Shown here piece by piece: positions 36,342 through 45,950 of a stretch of DNA of 50,562 nt; the first letter of the stretch is position 1, and each line of letters starts with the position of its first letter. The translations under genes were made by a program, and so were the position numbers. The notes under the pieces are model-generated. The model saw only the letters and a list, made by a program, of their open reading frames with translations, had not been told where the DNA came from and made no database searches. The DNA is from Candidatus Poseidonia sp. (lineage in GTDB: Archaea > Thermoplasmatota > Poseidoniia > Poseidoniales > Poseidoniaceae): positions 1 to 50,562 of the forward strand of contig JALRLQ010000002.1 of assembly GCA_023254365.1 (NCBI GenBank). The letters run 5' to 3'.

Positions 36342-38090
36342 TCAAACAGGGTCAACGATGACATCCAACAGGGCGTTCACGTCGAATTCTGCCCCGTTCA
36401 ACGGTACGCGTAGGTCGTACAATGTGGAGACCGCAGGGTCCACTTCACCGAAGCAACCAACCCAAGCGCCGTTGATGATGATCTTGGCACCTCGGCCGGC
36501 TAACCATGGTCCATCGCCTTCACCAAGCGCTTCAGCATGCCACTCTTTGACACCAAGATCGTTGCACAAGGCCTGAATCCGTCCTCGAACCGCTGCAAAT
36601 CCGCCCGAGCGTTCTGCGGTCAAGAATGCCAACCGATTTGCGTTCTTGTGGTCCCGTACGACCGTCCCAAGTTCGTAAACGGATTGGGGGAGGTCACGGT
36701 GTCGATTTGAAGCCAACAGGCGAAGAAGCCCTGGAAGAAGATGCTGCCGTAAAATGGTGTGGTCCACCGTGATGGGGTTCGTGATTTGCGTCACGCTGTG
36801 CGTGCGTTCCCATCGCATGTTCTCAAACTGGTCAGCCTCGTTTGACAGGGTGAGCGATTGAATTTGCATCATGCCCATGCCTTGCATGGCGTCACGAAGC
36901 CGACGACGCAGGTGGTGGTCTGGGCGTGGTTGGGCCGTCAATTGGGCCTTGGGCATGTCCGTACCGAGGTCTTCGTATCCGTGTCCGATGGCCAAGTCTT
37001 CAACGATGTCGACCGGATGGAGCACGTCGAACCGCCACCGAGGCATGGTGAAGATCAGTTCAGAGGAACCAGCGCTCGCCTCTGCCATCTTGGTGGAGCG
37101 TTCGGGTGCATCGTGAGGTGCGGATTGCCGTCCATCAAATCGCCCTCCCATTCGGTTGATGGCCGTTTGAAGGTCATCGTCGCTGAACGAGCGACCGAGC
37201 AGAGAGGCAACCAGTTCCTCGGGGACGAGGTGCTGTTTTCCGGCGCCATTGGGCAATGTTCGGACTTCGCCCGTGCACGTGGTGACCTCAACGGTTTCCA
37301 CCATCCCGCCACGCTCCATGAGTTGCAAACACACCAGCATGATGGCGGCTTCACACGCACGCTCGTCCCACCCCGTGACATCGATGAAGAAATCGCGTGT
37401 CGTCTGCGTGACCGTTGTGTGTTCGCCGTTGATGATTGGTGGGAAGGAAAGGACGTCGTCGTTGGCGTCAAGGATCAAGGGGTAGGCCTCCATCCCCTCC
37501 AAGAGGTGAGCGTAGTCAACGCCTTTTGGGTGTTCTTTGAGAATCTCATCAATGGTCATTGGCTTCTGGGAAGCCAGAGGAGTGAAGGATGTCGTGCCTG
37601 GAACAGATACAACACGGAACGGTGGTTTCAAGGTTGACAAATCGTGAACGCCAATGGAGACCCTTCGTCTTCCTCGACCGATAGCAAAGTGCAACTTTTC
37701 TTGATGGTCCATCAGCCCTTTGATGAACGCATCAACGGTCGCCTCATCGGGAGGAAGTTCTACCCCTCGAACGACGGCGCTGTGGACCACGGGTCTGATG
37801 TCTTGCAAACTGGGGTCAACCGTCACCGTGATGCCGCTGGGTTGCGTTTGCATGTCTGGAGATGCTTGGGCGCCGTGAAGGAACGGACGCATGGCAAAGG
37901 CCAAGGTTTCGCCGCTCAAGAGGTCGGGGCGGTCGGGGAAAATTTCGATGTCGAGGGTCTCCTCGGTGCAGGCATCAATATCGGTGCCCAACAACGGCAA
38001 GTGTTCGTTGACCTGTTCGAGCGTATGCGTATGTCCATGTTGCTCCATCAACGACCGCAAAAGGGATTGAGGAACGGAGATTGTTGGCAT
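36342..38090 (-). CDS. pheT: Phenylalanyl-tRNA synthetase beta subunit (archaeal)
   Basis: 582 residues, in the size range of the archaeal/eukaryotic beta subunit without the bacterial EMAP-type insert. Visible parts are the N-terminal domain (LPLLGTDIDACTEETLDIEIFPDRPDLLSGETLAFAMRPF), the B3/B4 region (FAIGRGRRRVSIGVHDLSTLKPPFRV; KGVDYAHLLEGMEAYPLI; SFPPIINGEHT), B5 and the catalytic-like core (VDIVEDLAIGHGYEDLG; ITNPITVDHTILRQHLLPGLL; VYELGTVV), ending in FGEVDPAVSTLYDLRVPLNGAEFDV. It pairs with PheS, which is not in the window. The 10-bp and 9-bp gaps on either side mark it as the middle gene of a minus-strand operon. Confidence 0.96.
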   Translation of the reverse strand: MPTISVPQSLLRSLMEQHGHTHTLEQVNEHLPLLGTDIDACTEETLDIEIFPDRPDLLSGETLAFAMRPFLHGAQASPDMQTQPSGITVTVDPSLQDIRPVVHSAVVRGVELPPDEATVDAFIKGLMDHQEKLHFAIGRGRRRVSIGVHDLSTLKPPFRVVSVPGTTSFTPLASQKPMTIDEILKEHPKGVDYAHLLEGMEAYPLILDANDDVLSFPPIINGEHTTVTQTTRDFFIDVTGWDERACEAAIMLVCLQLMERGGMVETVEVTTCTGEVRTLPNGAGKQHLVPEELVASLLGRSFSDDDLQTAINRMGGRFDGRQSAPHDAPERSTKMAEASAGSSELIFTMPRWRFDVLHPVDIVEDLAIGHGYEDLGTDMPKAQLTAQPRPDHHLRRRLRDAMQGMGMMQIQSLTLSNEADQFENMRWERTHSVTQITNPITVDHTILRQHLLPGLLRLLASNRHRDLPQSVYELGTVVRDHKNANRLAFLTAERSGGFAAVRGRIQALCNDLGVKEWHAEALGEGDGPWLAGRGAKIIINGAWVGCFGEVDPAVSTLYDLRVPLNGAEFDVNALLDVIVDPV

Positions 38091-38100
38091 GTTTGTTCAC

Positions 38101-39678
38101 CTATCTCGCAAACCAATGCGGCAGTGGCCGTCCATAACCAGCAAGCCTCAAGCCGCTGACCGAAGCCGTTTCATGGTCCAACGCTCGCAAGTGCTTTCGG
38201 TCAAGCAGGTCAATGCTGTTGAGTCCTATTCTGCGAAGTTGGGAAGCGAGGTCGTCTTGTGTTCCTTGAAGCCAATAGGCAATGTCCTCTGCATCGGCCA
38301 TCGGTGCAGCACAGCACACGATGTCCACGCCTGAAGCGAGCAGGACGGCGAGGTCATGGCCTGATGCAGAGAACCCGAGCAAAAAGCCCGTTTGCGTGGT
38401 GCTTTGACTCAGGTGTTCTTTCTTTGACCGACCGGTCATGGGAAGCGCTGCGGCCTCGGACAAGCCCGATCCATCTTCAATGCGAGCAAGGGCGGCATCC
38501 ATCCCGTGGTAGGCTGCCTTGGTGTGGAGGGATTGAATGCGACTTACCCCGTCGACCAAGGCCACGGGCACATTGGGTCTGGCCATGCTCTTCAACGCCA
38601 CCAACAACCCATCCAGCTGCTCAGCATTCAGCGGAGGCAACATGTCAAGCGCAACGGCGAAACCACCGGCTTGCGCTAAATCCGACGCAATTTCAAGCAG
38701 GTTGCCTTCGCCCACCAGGAGAACGTCAACGGGTCGTGGTGCAGATTCCACCAGTGCAGGGTGGCGATTGAGCACTTGGGTAACGGCGGGAGGTGTCTTT
38801 TTGTTGGGTGTAACCGTTGAACCGTCGGCCAAAAACGGGAGCATGGGGGTCGGAAGGGCGAGGGATTGAACGTCGTCGTCAACACCAAACAGAGCGACGG
38901 TGTCCACGGTTTGGTAGTCGGGAAGCGGGGGGAGTTCTTCGTTGACCAACCCAATTTGCGCGAGGTCCCCTGAAGAGACCATGTAACCGGCGGATTCAAC
39001 GAGGAGGTGTTCTTGTGGTGTGAGGCACACCGCATCGCTTGGAACATGAAGGCTCTCGTCATCGAGCATGGCGTTGATTTCTTCCACTTCACCGGCTTCG
39101 AGCGGGCGAAGGGTGACGCCAGGTGGCGGTGGTGGACACCGGCCGTTGACAACGATTCGACCGCCTTTCATTCCGGCACCGGGATCTGATCCCACATCGC
39201 CGTGGACCACGATGAGTCCGCCGGTCATCCCTCCCCCAATACGGGCCCCGCTTGCTCCACGGATGATGACGATGCCACCGCTCATCTGTGCTCCAGAATC
39301 GTCGCCGCATCCGTCCATCACGGTGATGGTGCCGGCGTTCATTGCGTATCCCGTGTAGTGGCCGGCCATGCGTTCACAGACGATGGTCGTCCCTTGATTG
39401 GCCGCTCCCAAAAATGAACCAGCATCACCTTGGATGGTGAACGAGCCACCCTTGCCGAAGGCAGCCACCCACGATCCAAGGACTCCAAGAGCACGCAGGC
39501 GTGCGCCTTCAGGAAGGTTTGGGCAAAGACCGAGTTCCCCGTTCTTTGGTACAGGGTCTCCGGCGTTGGTCCAACCGATTCGCAAGATGGCGTTCTGCTC
39601 AGCAGCGGCTTCGAGTCGGGGGCCGAGTTTTTCATTGATGTTCATCGACCGTTTGACGACATCGGAAACATCCGCCAT
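38101..39678 (-). CDS. GXGXG (glutamate synthase/FwdC-like) protein with degenerate FMN-barrel-like C-terminus
   Basis: 525 residues. About residues 75-200 form a right-handed beta-helix GXGXG domain: NAGTITVMDGCGDDSGAQMSGG, GASGARIGGGMTGGLIVVHG, GSDPGAGMKGGRIVVNG. This is as in the C-terminal domain of GltB and in FwdC. The C-terminal 230 residues suggest a worn-down glutamate synthase FMN barrel (ALDMLPPLNAEQLDGLLVALKSM; SGVDIVCCAAPM) and end in QDDLASQLRRIGLNSIDLLDRKHLRAL, like the end of that barrel, but the FMN-binding glycine-rich loop is not evident. The order, GXGXG first, is the reverse of GltB. The first part is secure; the C-terminal assignment is tentative. It is first in the pheT operon and divergent from GAPDH. 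Confidence 0.7.
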   Translation of the reverse strand: MADVSDVVKRSMNINEKLGPRLEAAAEQNAILRIGWTNAGDPVPKNGELGLCPNLPEGARLRALGVLGSWVAAFGKGGSFTIQGDAGSFLGAANQGTTIVCERMAGHYTGYAMNAGTITVMDGCGDDSGAQMSGGIVIIRGASGARIGGGMTGGLIVVHGDVGSDPGAGMKGGRIVVNGRCPPPPPGVTLRPLEAGEVEEINAMLDDESLHVPSDAVCLTPQEHLLVESAGYMVSSGDLAQIGLVNEELPPLPDYQTVDTVALFGVDDDVQSLALPTPMLPFLADGSTVTPNKKTPPAVTQVLNRHPALVESAPRPVDVLLVGEGNLLEIASDLAQAGGFAVALDMLPPLNAEQLDGLLVALKSMARPNVPVALVDGVSRIQSLHTKAAYHGMDAALARIEDGSGLSEAAALPMTGRSKKEHLSQSTTQTGFLLGFSASGHDLAVLLASGVDIVCCAAPMADAEDIAYWLQGTQDDLASQLRRIGLNSIDLLDRKHLRALDHETASVSGLRLAGYGRPLPHWFAR

Positions 39679-39817
39679 GAGGCACGGTTGAATCCATCAT
39701 CCAAATAGCCTGCTGTTGGGCGGTCAAGCCTTGCTGTGTTTTCACGGGAGGAGGAGGTCGGCGGTACATGAAGAAGCCTTTATTGACGGCCTTCATGAGC
39801 AGCACATGGAGAAGGTC

Positions 39818-40855
39818 ATGACCATCAAAGTCGCCATCAACGGATACGGAACCATCGGCAAGCGCGTGGCTGACGCAGTGGATGCCCAAGACGACATGGA
39901 GATTATTGGCGTGACCAAGACACGTCCTTCGTTTGGTTGTGACTTGGCTGTGCGAAAGGGTTACCCCTTGTATTGCACCTACGACGATGCGGATCGAATC
40001 GCAGCGTTCGCAGAAGGCGGTTACACCTGTCATGGTGGTCTCTCGGATTTGTTGGCAGTGGCGGACATCGTAGTGGATTGTGCGCCAGGGAAAGTTGGTG
40101 CGTCCAACAAAGAAGCCTACGTTGCTGCCGGCGTGAAATTCATCTTCCAAGGTGGAGAAAAGCACGAAATGGCAGGCATGTCCTACACCTCCTCGGCGAA
40201 CCATGAGGCGAACCTGAACGTCCAAGGCACCCGGGTGGTTTCATGCAACACCACGGGATTGTCCCGCACCCTCGTTCCTCTTTTCGAGCACTGTGGCTCA
40301 CTGGCCGTTGAGTGCACCATGATTCGTCGTGCTGCCGACCCGGGTGACTCCGCCAAGGGGCCCATCAATGCCATTAAGCCGGTGCTCAAGGTTCCATCTC
40401 ACCACGGCCCAGACGTGATGACGGTGAAACCTGAGATCCAAATCAATTCCATGGCCGTGGCGGTTCCTACGACGCTGATGCATTGCCATTCAATCGTCGC
40501 AACCTTGCCCGATGGCCACGGATTGACCACACAAGGGGTTCTTGACCTGTGGGCAAGCAACCCTCGTATCATCATCATGAACGGCGGTGAAACGGGCATC
40601 ACCACCACGGCAGAGGTGATGGAGTATGCACGCGATATCGGTCGAAAGTGGGGCGACCTCCACGAAATATTCGTGTGGGAAGACGGCGTGAAACTTGACG
40701 GGAACACCCTGTATTATTTTCAAGCCATTCACCAAGAATCGGACGTGATTCCCGAAAATGTTGACGCAATTCGTGCCCTGATGGGCACCGAATCCGACTG
40801 GCGAGTCTCGGTGGAAAAAACCGATGCAGCCATCTCGGCGTACAATCGCCTCTAG
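39818..40855 (+). CDS. gap: Type II glyceraldehyde-3-phosphate dehydrogenase (archaeal)
   Basis: 345 residues from ATG 39818 (MTIKVAINGYGTIGKRVADAV), with GGAGAAGG a few bases upstream; ATG 39806 is possible. It oxidises glyceraldehyde 3-phosphate with NAD(P)+. The Rossmann glycine motif GYGTIGKR, archaeal segments DIVVDCAPGKVGASNKEAY and KFIFQGGEKHE, and catalytic Cys143 in VVSCNTTGLSR are present. PTTLMHCHSI and NNG-type ligands match archaeal enzymes. It is a central glycolysis/gluconeogenesis enzyme. It is preceded by a 139-bp divergent region and followed 68 bp later by the protease gene. Confidence 0.97.
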   Translation: MTIKVAINGYGTIGKRVADAVDAQDDMEIIGVTKTRPSFGCDLAVRKGYPLYCTYDDADRIAAFAEGGYTCHGGLSDLLAVADIVVDCAPGKVGASNKEAYVAAGVKFIFQGGEKHEMAGMSYTSSANHEANLNVQGTRVVSCNTTGLSRTLVPLFEHCGSLAVECTMIRRAADPGDSAKGPINAIKPVLKVPSHHGPDVMTVKPEIQINSMAVAVPTTLMHCHSIVATLPDGHGLTTQGVLDLWASNPRIIIMNGGETGITTTAEVMEYARDIGRKWGDLHEIFVWEDGVKLDGNTLYYFQAIHQESDVIPENVDAIRALMGTESDWRVSVEKTDAAISAYNRL

Positions 40856-40923
40856 GCCCCGAACGATGCGCCATCAACACAGGCGAGAGTTTCATTCAAA
40901 AGAGGGGCTTGATTCCGAAGTTC

Positions 40924-43900
40924 ATGCTGTCGAGAGCATGGCTGTCCGTTGTTCTCTTTTTGCTGATTTCCACCCCCCTCTCGGTGGCTGCCAATGCCAC
41001 GGTGAAACCATTGAACGAACCTGCCGAGGAGCGCTCGGAATCTGGCTTGTCCTTTGACCAAATGAGCGAAGTTCAGCGGCTTGAACTGGCCCGCAGTCAT
41101 TGGTCAACGATGCCGCAAGCCTCCACGGTCGAGGCCTCAATCAAGCCATCAACCGGGCAACTTCATCTTTCACACGGGTCGTTTGATCCGTTGACATCGG
41201 CCGGACCAGTCCTTCCCGCATGGCTGATGCGAGACGGCGACATGGTTCACACCGGTCTCGCCGTTCTTCAATTGCACGAGGCCAACGGCGTTGTCTTGTC
41301 TTCGCTTCAGGAGACTTACGGATTTACTGTACTTGACGTGCTCTTCGACGAGGCTTGGCTTGTCCGCCTCCCTCCGAATGCTGCCCCTTCGCAACTTCGA
41401 GAAGAAAGCACAGTCCGCTGGCTTGGACCCCAACAGCCCGGTTGGCGTGTGGCTCCAATCCTCATCACGCAACCCTCTGACGTGGAGGTCCTGTCCATTG
41501 TTCCCACACCTGACCTTGGTCTCGGTGGATTTGGAACCTTGGCAACCGATTTGGTACGCTACGGAGCAAACGAAGCCTCCTGTGATGCATGGATGTGCAG
41601 CGCTGCCGTGAATCCAGAAGACGCCCATGTCTTTGTTCAAAACGTGGCGCATGATGGCCGAATCCTCTGGTCTGAACCGGCCAGCGAACTTCGTGTGCAC
41701 AACGCGCTTGCGTGGTCGGTTGCCGGTGTTCAAGGCGTGGCCAACAACGCCACGTTTACCTTGGACGGCTCGGGGGAGATGGTGGCCATCACCGATACCG
41801 GACTGGACAGCAATCACCCGGACCTCGCCGGAAGAGTGGCTGCAACCTACACTCAGTTTGGGTTGGACCCCAGTCCACAGGACACCAACGGTGGCCACGG
41901 CACCCACATTGCGGTCACGGTGTTGGGCAATGGTACGGGTGACGCCGCTGCACGGGGGGTGGCCCCCGCTGCAACGCTCGTGATGTACGCATTGGAGCAC
42001 GACCCTACAGGAACATTCGGCCGCATTGGCTCCATTTACGACATGCTTCGTGATGCTGAACAGATGACGGCTCGTCTCTCGGTGAACGCATGGGGCCTCA
42101 ACGGAAATTACGGACAATACACGGCCGATGCTCGTTCCGTCGACATTTTTGTTCACGACCGAAAGGACCTGACGCCCATCTTTTCAGTGGGTGACCGAGG
42201 TGGGTCGGGTGCGTCCCAAGTCACTTCTCCTGCGACCGCCAAGAACGTGCTCGCTGTCGGAGCCTCCACCACGGGGGCGGCAGGAACAACCGCCGCTGGA
42301 AGCGTTGCGAATTTTTCCTCGCTTGGCCCCAGCCTTGATGGCCGTGTCAAACCCGATGTGGTCGCACCGGGCGTGGGTATTTGTTCAGGGCTGGCCGAAG
42401 AGGCTCGTTTCCCGGCTGGGACCTCGTGTCTATCCGGATCGCACGCCAGTGGGAATTCCTACTACATGTCGCTCACCGGCACCTCCCAAGCGACAGCCGT
42501 CGCCTCGGGCGTTGCTGCCCTCACACGTGAATTCATTCGCGAACAAGCGGGTGTGGCTTCTCCATCGAGTGCGCTGGTCAAAGCTGCCCTCATCAACGGC
42601 GCAACCGATTTGGGAACGCCGGACATCCCCAACGCTGCCGAGGGATGGGGTCAAATCAACCTCGAGCGAACGGTGCTTCCCATGGACGGAACCACCCCGC
42701 TTGACACCTTTTTTGACGATAAGAAATCACTCGAACCCGGCTTTGGGTTGCTCTACTCGTTCTCGCTCGACCCTTCACACGGTCTTGATTTGACCTTGGC
42801 ATGGACCGACGAAGCGGGCAGTGCCAACACGGCTCAGACTCAACCCCGCCTCGTCAACGACCTCGACTTGGTGTTGGTAGCACCCGATGGAACCGAGTGG
42901 TTCGGAAACAACTTCGCTCAAGGATTCTCGACATCGGGCGGTACCGCCGATGACCTCAACAACGTCGAACGTATTCGTGTGGCCCCGGGTACGCTTTCCT
43001 CGAGCACCGGTGATTGGATCGTCAAGGTGCTCCACCGGGGTGGCTCAACGCAAGACTTCGCCTTGGTGATGTCGGCGGTTGCAACACCAACGCCACAGGC
43101 AGACTTGGTCGTGTTTGATGGAAGCATCCTCACGTCATCTGAAAACCCGTTGCGAAACGATTTGATTTCCATTCGGCTTGCTTGGGCAAATCAAGGGACC
43201 AGCACCTCCTCGTCCTTCGATATTCTTCTGGAGGATTTGACCACCCAAACCACCCTCGCCACCGCAAGCCGACCCAGTCTCGGTCCGGGAATGATCGACT
43301 CCTACACCATTTTCCATCAATTTACCACCACAGGCGTCCATACGCTTCGGTTGTCTATTGACACGGGGAACACCGTGATTGAAATGAACGATGCTGTGAA
43401 TGGTTTTGACAACAACATCCTGGAGCAAAATGTGGAAGTGATGGCCCTCGGTGTTCGAGTGGTGGTTGAGAACGACGACGGTACGTTGCCCACCACACCC
43501 GAGGAACGTGCGGCCAACGCGATGATGACATTGGATGTTCGTAACGATTCGGGAATTGACATTCCGCTGAGTGTTCTCCACGAAGGTACGGGAAACCAAT
43601 CCGTCAAATTGTCAGCGTCGATGGTCCAAATTCCTGTGCCAGGCCGGGAGAATTTCTTCCTCCCAAGTCCGGACATGTGGACACGAACATTCAACGAAAG
43701 TGCCACGTTCATCCTCAACGCCCAAGGGACCGAAGGAGCCAACAAATCCATCAATTTGAGACTTGAAGACATTGATTCTGATTTGACCTCCGACCCATCG
43801 AATCCTCGGTATGTGCGTGCGGGTACGTATGTGGTTGAATTGACGGCCAGGTACGAAATGCAACCGACGGTGGCCCACACCCAACGCATCATGATCGAAG

Positions 43901-45912
43901 TTGAACAAATCGATCAGGTTCAGGTCGTTGCTGCAGGTACGAGTGGCTTGCAGGCTCTTCCAGGCGGTTCAAGCGTCTTTTCCATCTCGGTGCGCAACAC
44001 CGGAAATGCCCCCGCCCAATACAGCATGGAATGCTTTTCTGAGCAGCGCTGGCAGTTGATGCTTGGCTCCTCAAATTCCTCACAACTTGATTTTGAACCC
44101 TTGACCATCCTCGAATACCTCCCCATGTCCATTCGCGTGATTGTTCCGTTGGTGGCTGATGGCGTCCCTTCCGCTGGCGATACGGATACCGTCACCTGCT
44201 ACGTGACCTCGCTCACGGACTTGAGCATGAATTTCTCGGAAACCGTGACCATCACCGTTCTCGCTCAAGAATCGTTTGATGTTCATCTCATGGACGACAA
44301 CGGTCGAGTTGGGCCCAACCAACTTTCGCCCGACATCTCTGTCGACAGTGGGCAAAAGGTCTACCTCAACATGAGTATCATCAACACCGGAAACATTGAG
44401 GTTGAACTTGATGTTTCGGTGCTTCCAGACAACCCGCAGTGGGCCATCCAAGTGAGTTATGACGGTGTGACGGACACGCGGTCCATCTCCCTCACCCTCG
44501 GCGCCGGTCAGGAAACAACGGTTCAGTTCATTTTCGCCGTACCGTTGACGGCGGAAGAGAACGACGCCAATTCCTTCACGATACGGACCGAGCGTAGCCT
44601 GTCCAATTTCCGGCAGAACATCACCCGGCTTGTTGTTCGCGATGAGTTGGGTATTGAATTGACTCCACCAATCGACAACCACATTGATGCCAGCATCGCA
44701 AGCGTCTTTTCCTACGGCGAATTCAAGGTGAAAAACACCGGAAACACCGACCTGTTGCTGAATTGGTCCCACGGACTTGCTCCAGACGGTTGGGAGGTTG
44801 GTTTTGCCAATCCAATCGTCTACCTGGAGCCAAGGGAGGAAAAGGTCGTTCGCTTCGGCGTCATTCCTCCAGCACAGGCGCAAGCGACGGACAATGCCTT
44901 TGAATTGTTGATCAAGGTCAACGCCTCCAATCTCGATCGCTTTGTTGAGGCGGATGAGATGGTGTCCGTCGGCGTCCTTCCCTCGGCGTTTGGAAACATT
45001 TCTGCAATTGGTGAAGGTGAACGTCTGCTCCAGGGCATTTCTCGTGAAGATGGACGAACACAGACCTTTGAGATACGCAACGATGGCAATGTTCCTCTCA
45101 CCGCCTCCTTGACCTCAGTGCTGCTTGACAAGGATGGTGAAGAGCGAACGGATTGGTCGATCAGCATCAATCCAGACACCGTGTCACAGCTTGCTGTTGG
45201 TGCTACACAAACCGTGGAAGTCACCCTCACGCCCTCGGAGAACGTCGCAAGAGGCACCTCCACACTCATGCTAAACTTGAGCACAGAAAGCGGTGTCGTC
45301 ACGAACCTCCAAATGGACGTCAGTGTCGCAACGGCGACGGGTTCCACGGGTCTGTTCAGTGTTCTCCCTCCCGCCGTTAGCGGGGCTTTGGTGGCCGTGT
45401 TGCTCGTTGGTGTTGTCGTGGTGGGCCGGCGGATGAAGAAATCCGGTGAACTCACCGATGACGGTGCCGAGTTGGTGGCTCCCGACACGCACGTTGACCC
45501 CGACACCTTGGGGCTACGCCGAAATGAAGCTTTGAACCTTGGAACGGCTGTTGACGAACTTACCAGCGGCGAAGTCAGCGATGACGAGATTGCCCAAGCC
45601 ATCATGCAGTCGATGGACCTCCCCGCATTACCTGCCCAGGTTCCTGCAGGCCTTCCTCCTGCCGGAATGCCTCCCAAGGCCAATGTTCCCAAAGGTTTGC
45701 CACCTGCGGGTATGCCTCCAGTTCCTGCACCTGGCAAGGCACTGCCAGCCCTTCCACAAGCGGCCCCCTCGGCCGCCCCATCACCGCAACCTGCTCCAGC
45801 CGCCGTTCCACCTCAATCAGGACCGCCTCTCCCACCGGGTGGTCTCCCGGCCGGCTGGACCATGGAACAATGGCAGCACTACGGGCATGAGTGGTTGCGC
45901 CGGCAAGGCTGA
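40924..45912 (+). CDS. Giant membrane-anchored subtilisin-like (S8) protease with GLPxGWxxEQW tail
   Basis: 1,662 residues from ATG 40924 (MLSRAWLSVVLFLLISTPLSVAANA, signal peptide; TTG 40909 is less likely). After a propeptide-like region of about 270 residues, the S8 domain shows Asp291 (AITDTGLDSNHPD), His325 (GGHGTHIA) and Ser521 (LTGTSQATAVASG). At the oxyanion position the usual Asn is Asp424 (FSVGDRGGSG). A P-domain-like sandwich follows, then several CARDB/NEW3-like Ig units (LVVFDGSILTSSENPLRNDL; VRNTGNAPAQYSM; IRNDGNVPLTASL). One membrane helix (SGALVAVLLVGVVVVGRRMKK) leads to a proline-rich tail with two GLPPAGMPP copies and the end motif GLPAGWTMEQWQHYGHEWL. It probably degrades extracellular protein at the cell surface; Marine Group II members are thought to live on such substrates. 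Confidence 0.93.
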   Translation: MLSRAWLSVVLFLLISTPLSVAANATVKPLNEPAEERSESGLSFDQMSEVQRLELARSHWSTMPQASTVEASIKPSTGQLHLSHGSFDPLTSAGPVLPAWLMRDGDMVHTGLAVLQLHEANGVVLSSLQETYGFTVLDVLFDEAWLVRLPPNAAPSQLREESTVRWLGPQQPGWRVAPILITQPSDVEVLSIVPTPDLGLGGFGTLATDLVRYGANEASCDAWMCSAAVNPEDAHVFVQNVAHDGRILWSEPASELRVHNALAWSVAGVQGVANNATFTLDGSGEMVAITDTGLDSNHPDLAGRVAATYTQFGLDPSPQDTNGGHGTHIAVTVLGNGTGDAAARGVAPAATLVMYALEHDPTGTFGRIGSIYDMLRDAEQMTARLSVNAWGLNGNYGQYTADARSVDIFVHDRKDLTPIFSVGDRGGSGASQVTSPATAKNVLAVGASTTGAAGTTAAGSVANFSSLGPSLDGRVKPDVVAPGVGICSGLAEEARFPAGTSCLSGSHASGNSYYMSLTGTSQATAVASGVAALTREFIREQAGVASPSSALVKAALINGATDLGTPDIPNAAEGWGQINLERTVLPMDGTTPLDTFFDDKKSLEPGFGLLYSFSLDPSHGLDLTLAWTDEAGSANTAQTQPRLVNDLDLVLVAPDGTEWFGNNFAQGFSTSGGTADDLNNVERIRVAPGTLSSSTGDWIVKVLHRGGSTQDFALVMSAVATPTPQADLVVFDGSILTSSENPLRNDLISIRLAWANQGTSTSSSFDILLEDLTTQTTLATASRPSLGPGMIDSYTIFHQFTTTGVHTLRLSIDTGNTVIEMNDAVNGFDNNILEQNVEVMALGVRVVVENDDGTLPTTPEERAANAMMTLDVRNDSGIDIPLSVLHEGTGNQSVKLSASMVQIPVPGRENFFLPSPDMWTRTFNESATFILNAQGTEGANKSINLRLEDIDSDLTSDPSNPRYVRAGTYVVELTARYEMQPTVAHTQRIMIEVEQIDQVQVVAAGTSGLQALPGGSSVFSISVRNTGNAPAQYSMECFSEQRWQLMLGSSNSSQLDFEPLTILEYLPMSIRVIVPLVADGVPSAGDTDTVTCYVTSLTDLSMNFSETVTITVLAQESFDVHLMDDNGRVGPNQLSPDISVDSGQKVYLNMSIINTGNIEVELDVSVLPDNPQWAIQVSYDGVTDTRSISLTLGAGQETTVQFIFAVPLTAEENDANSFTIRTERSLSNFRQNITRLVVRDELGIELTPPIDNHIDASIASVFSYGEFKVKNTGNTDLLLNWSHGLAPDGWEVGFANPIVYLEPREEKVVRFGVIPPAQAQATDNAFELLIKVNASNLDRFVEADEMVSVGVLPSAFGNISAIGEGERLLQGISREDGRTQTFEIRNDGNVPLTASLTSVLLDKDGEERTDWSISINPDTVSQLAVGATQTVEVTLTPSENVARGTSTLMLNLSTESGVVTNLQMDVSVATATGSTGLFSVLPPAVSGALVAVLLVGVVVVGRRMKKSGELTDDGAELVAPDTHVDPDTLGLRRNEALNLGTAVDELTSGEVSDDEIAQAIMQSMDLPALPAQVPAGLPPAGMPPKANVPKGLPPAGMPPVPAPGKALPALPQAAPSAAPSPQPAPAAVPPQSGPPLPPGGLPAGWTMEQWQHYGHEWLRRQG

Positions 45913-45950
45913 GTCGTGAAGGTTGAAAGGGAGGACCTTCTCCCCGATTT

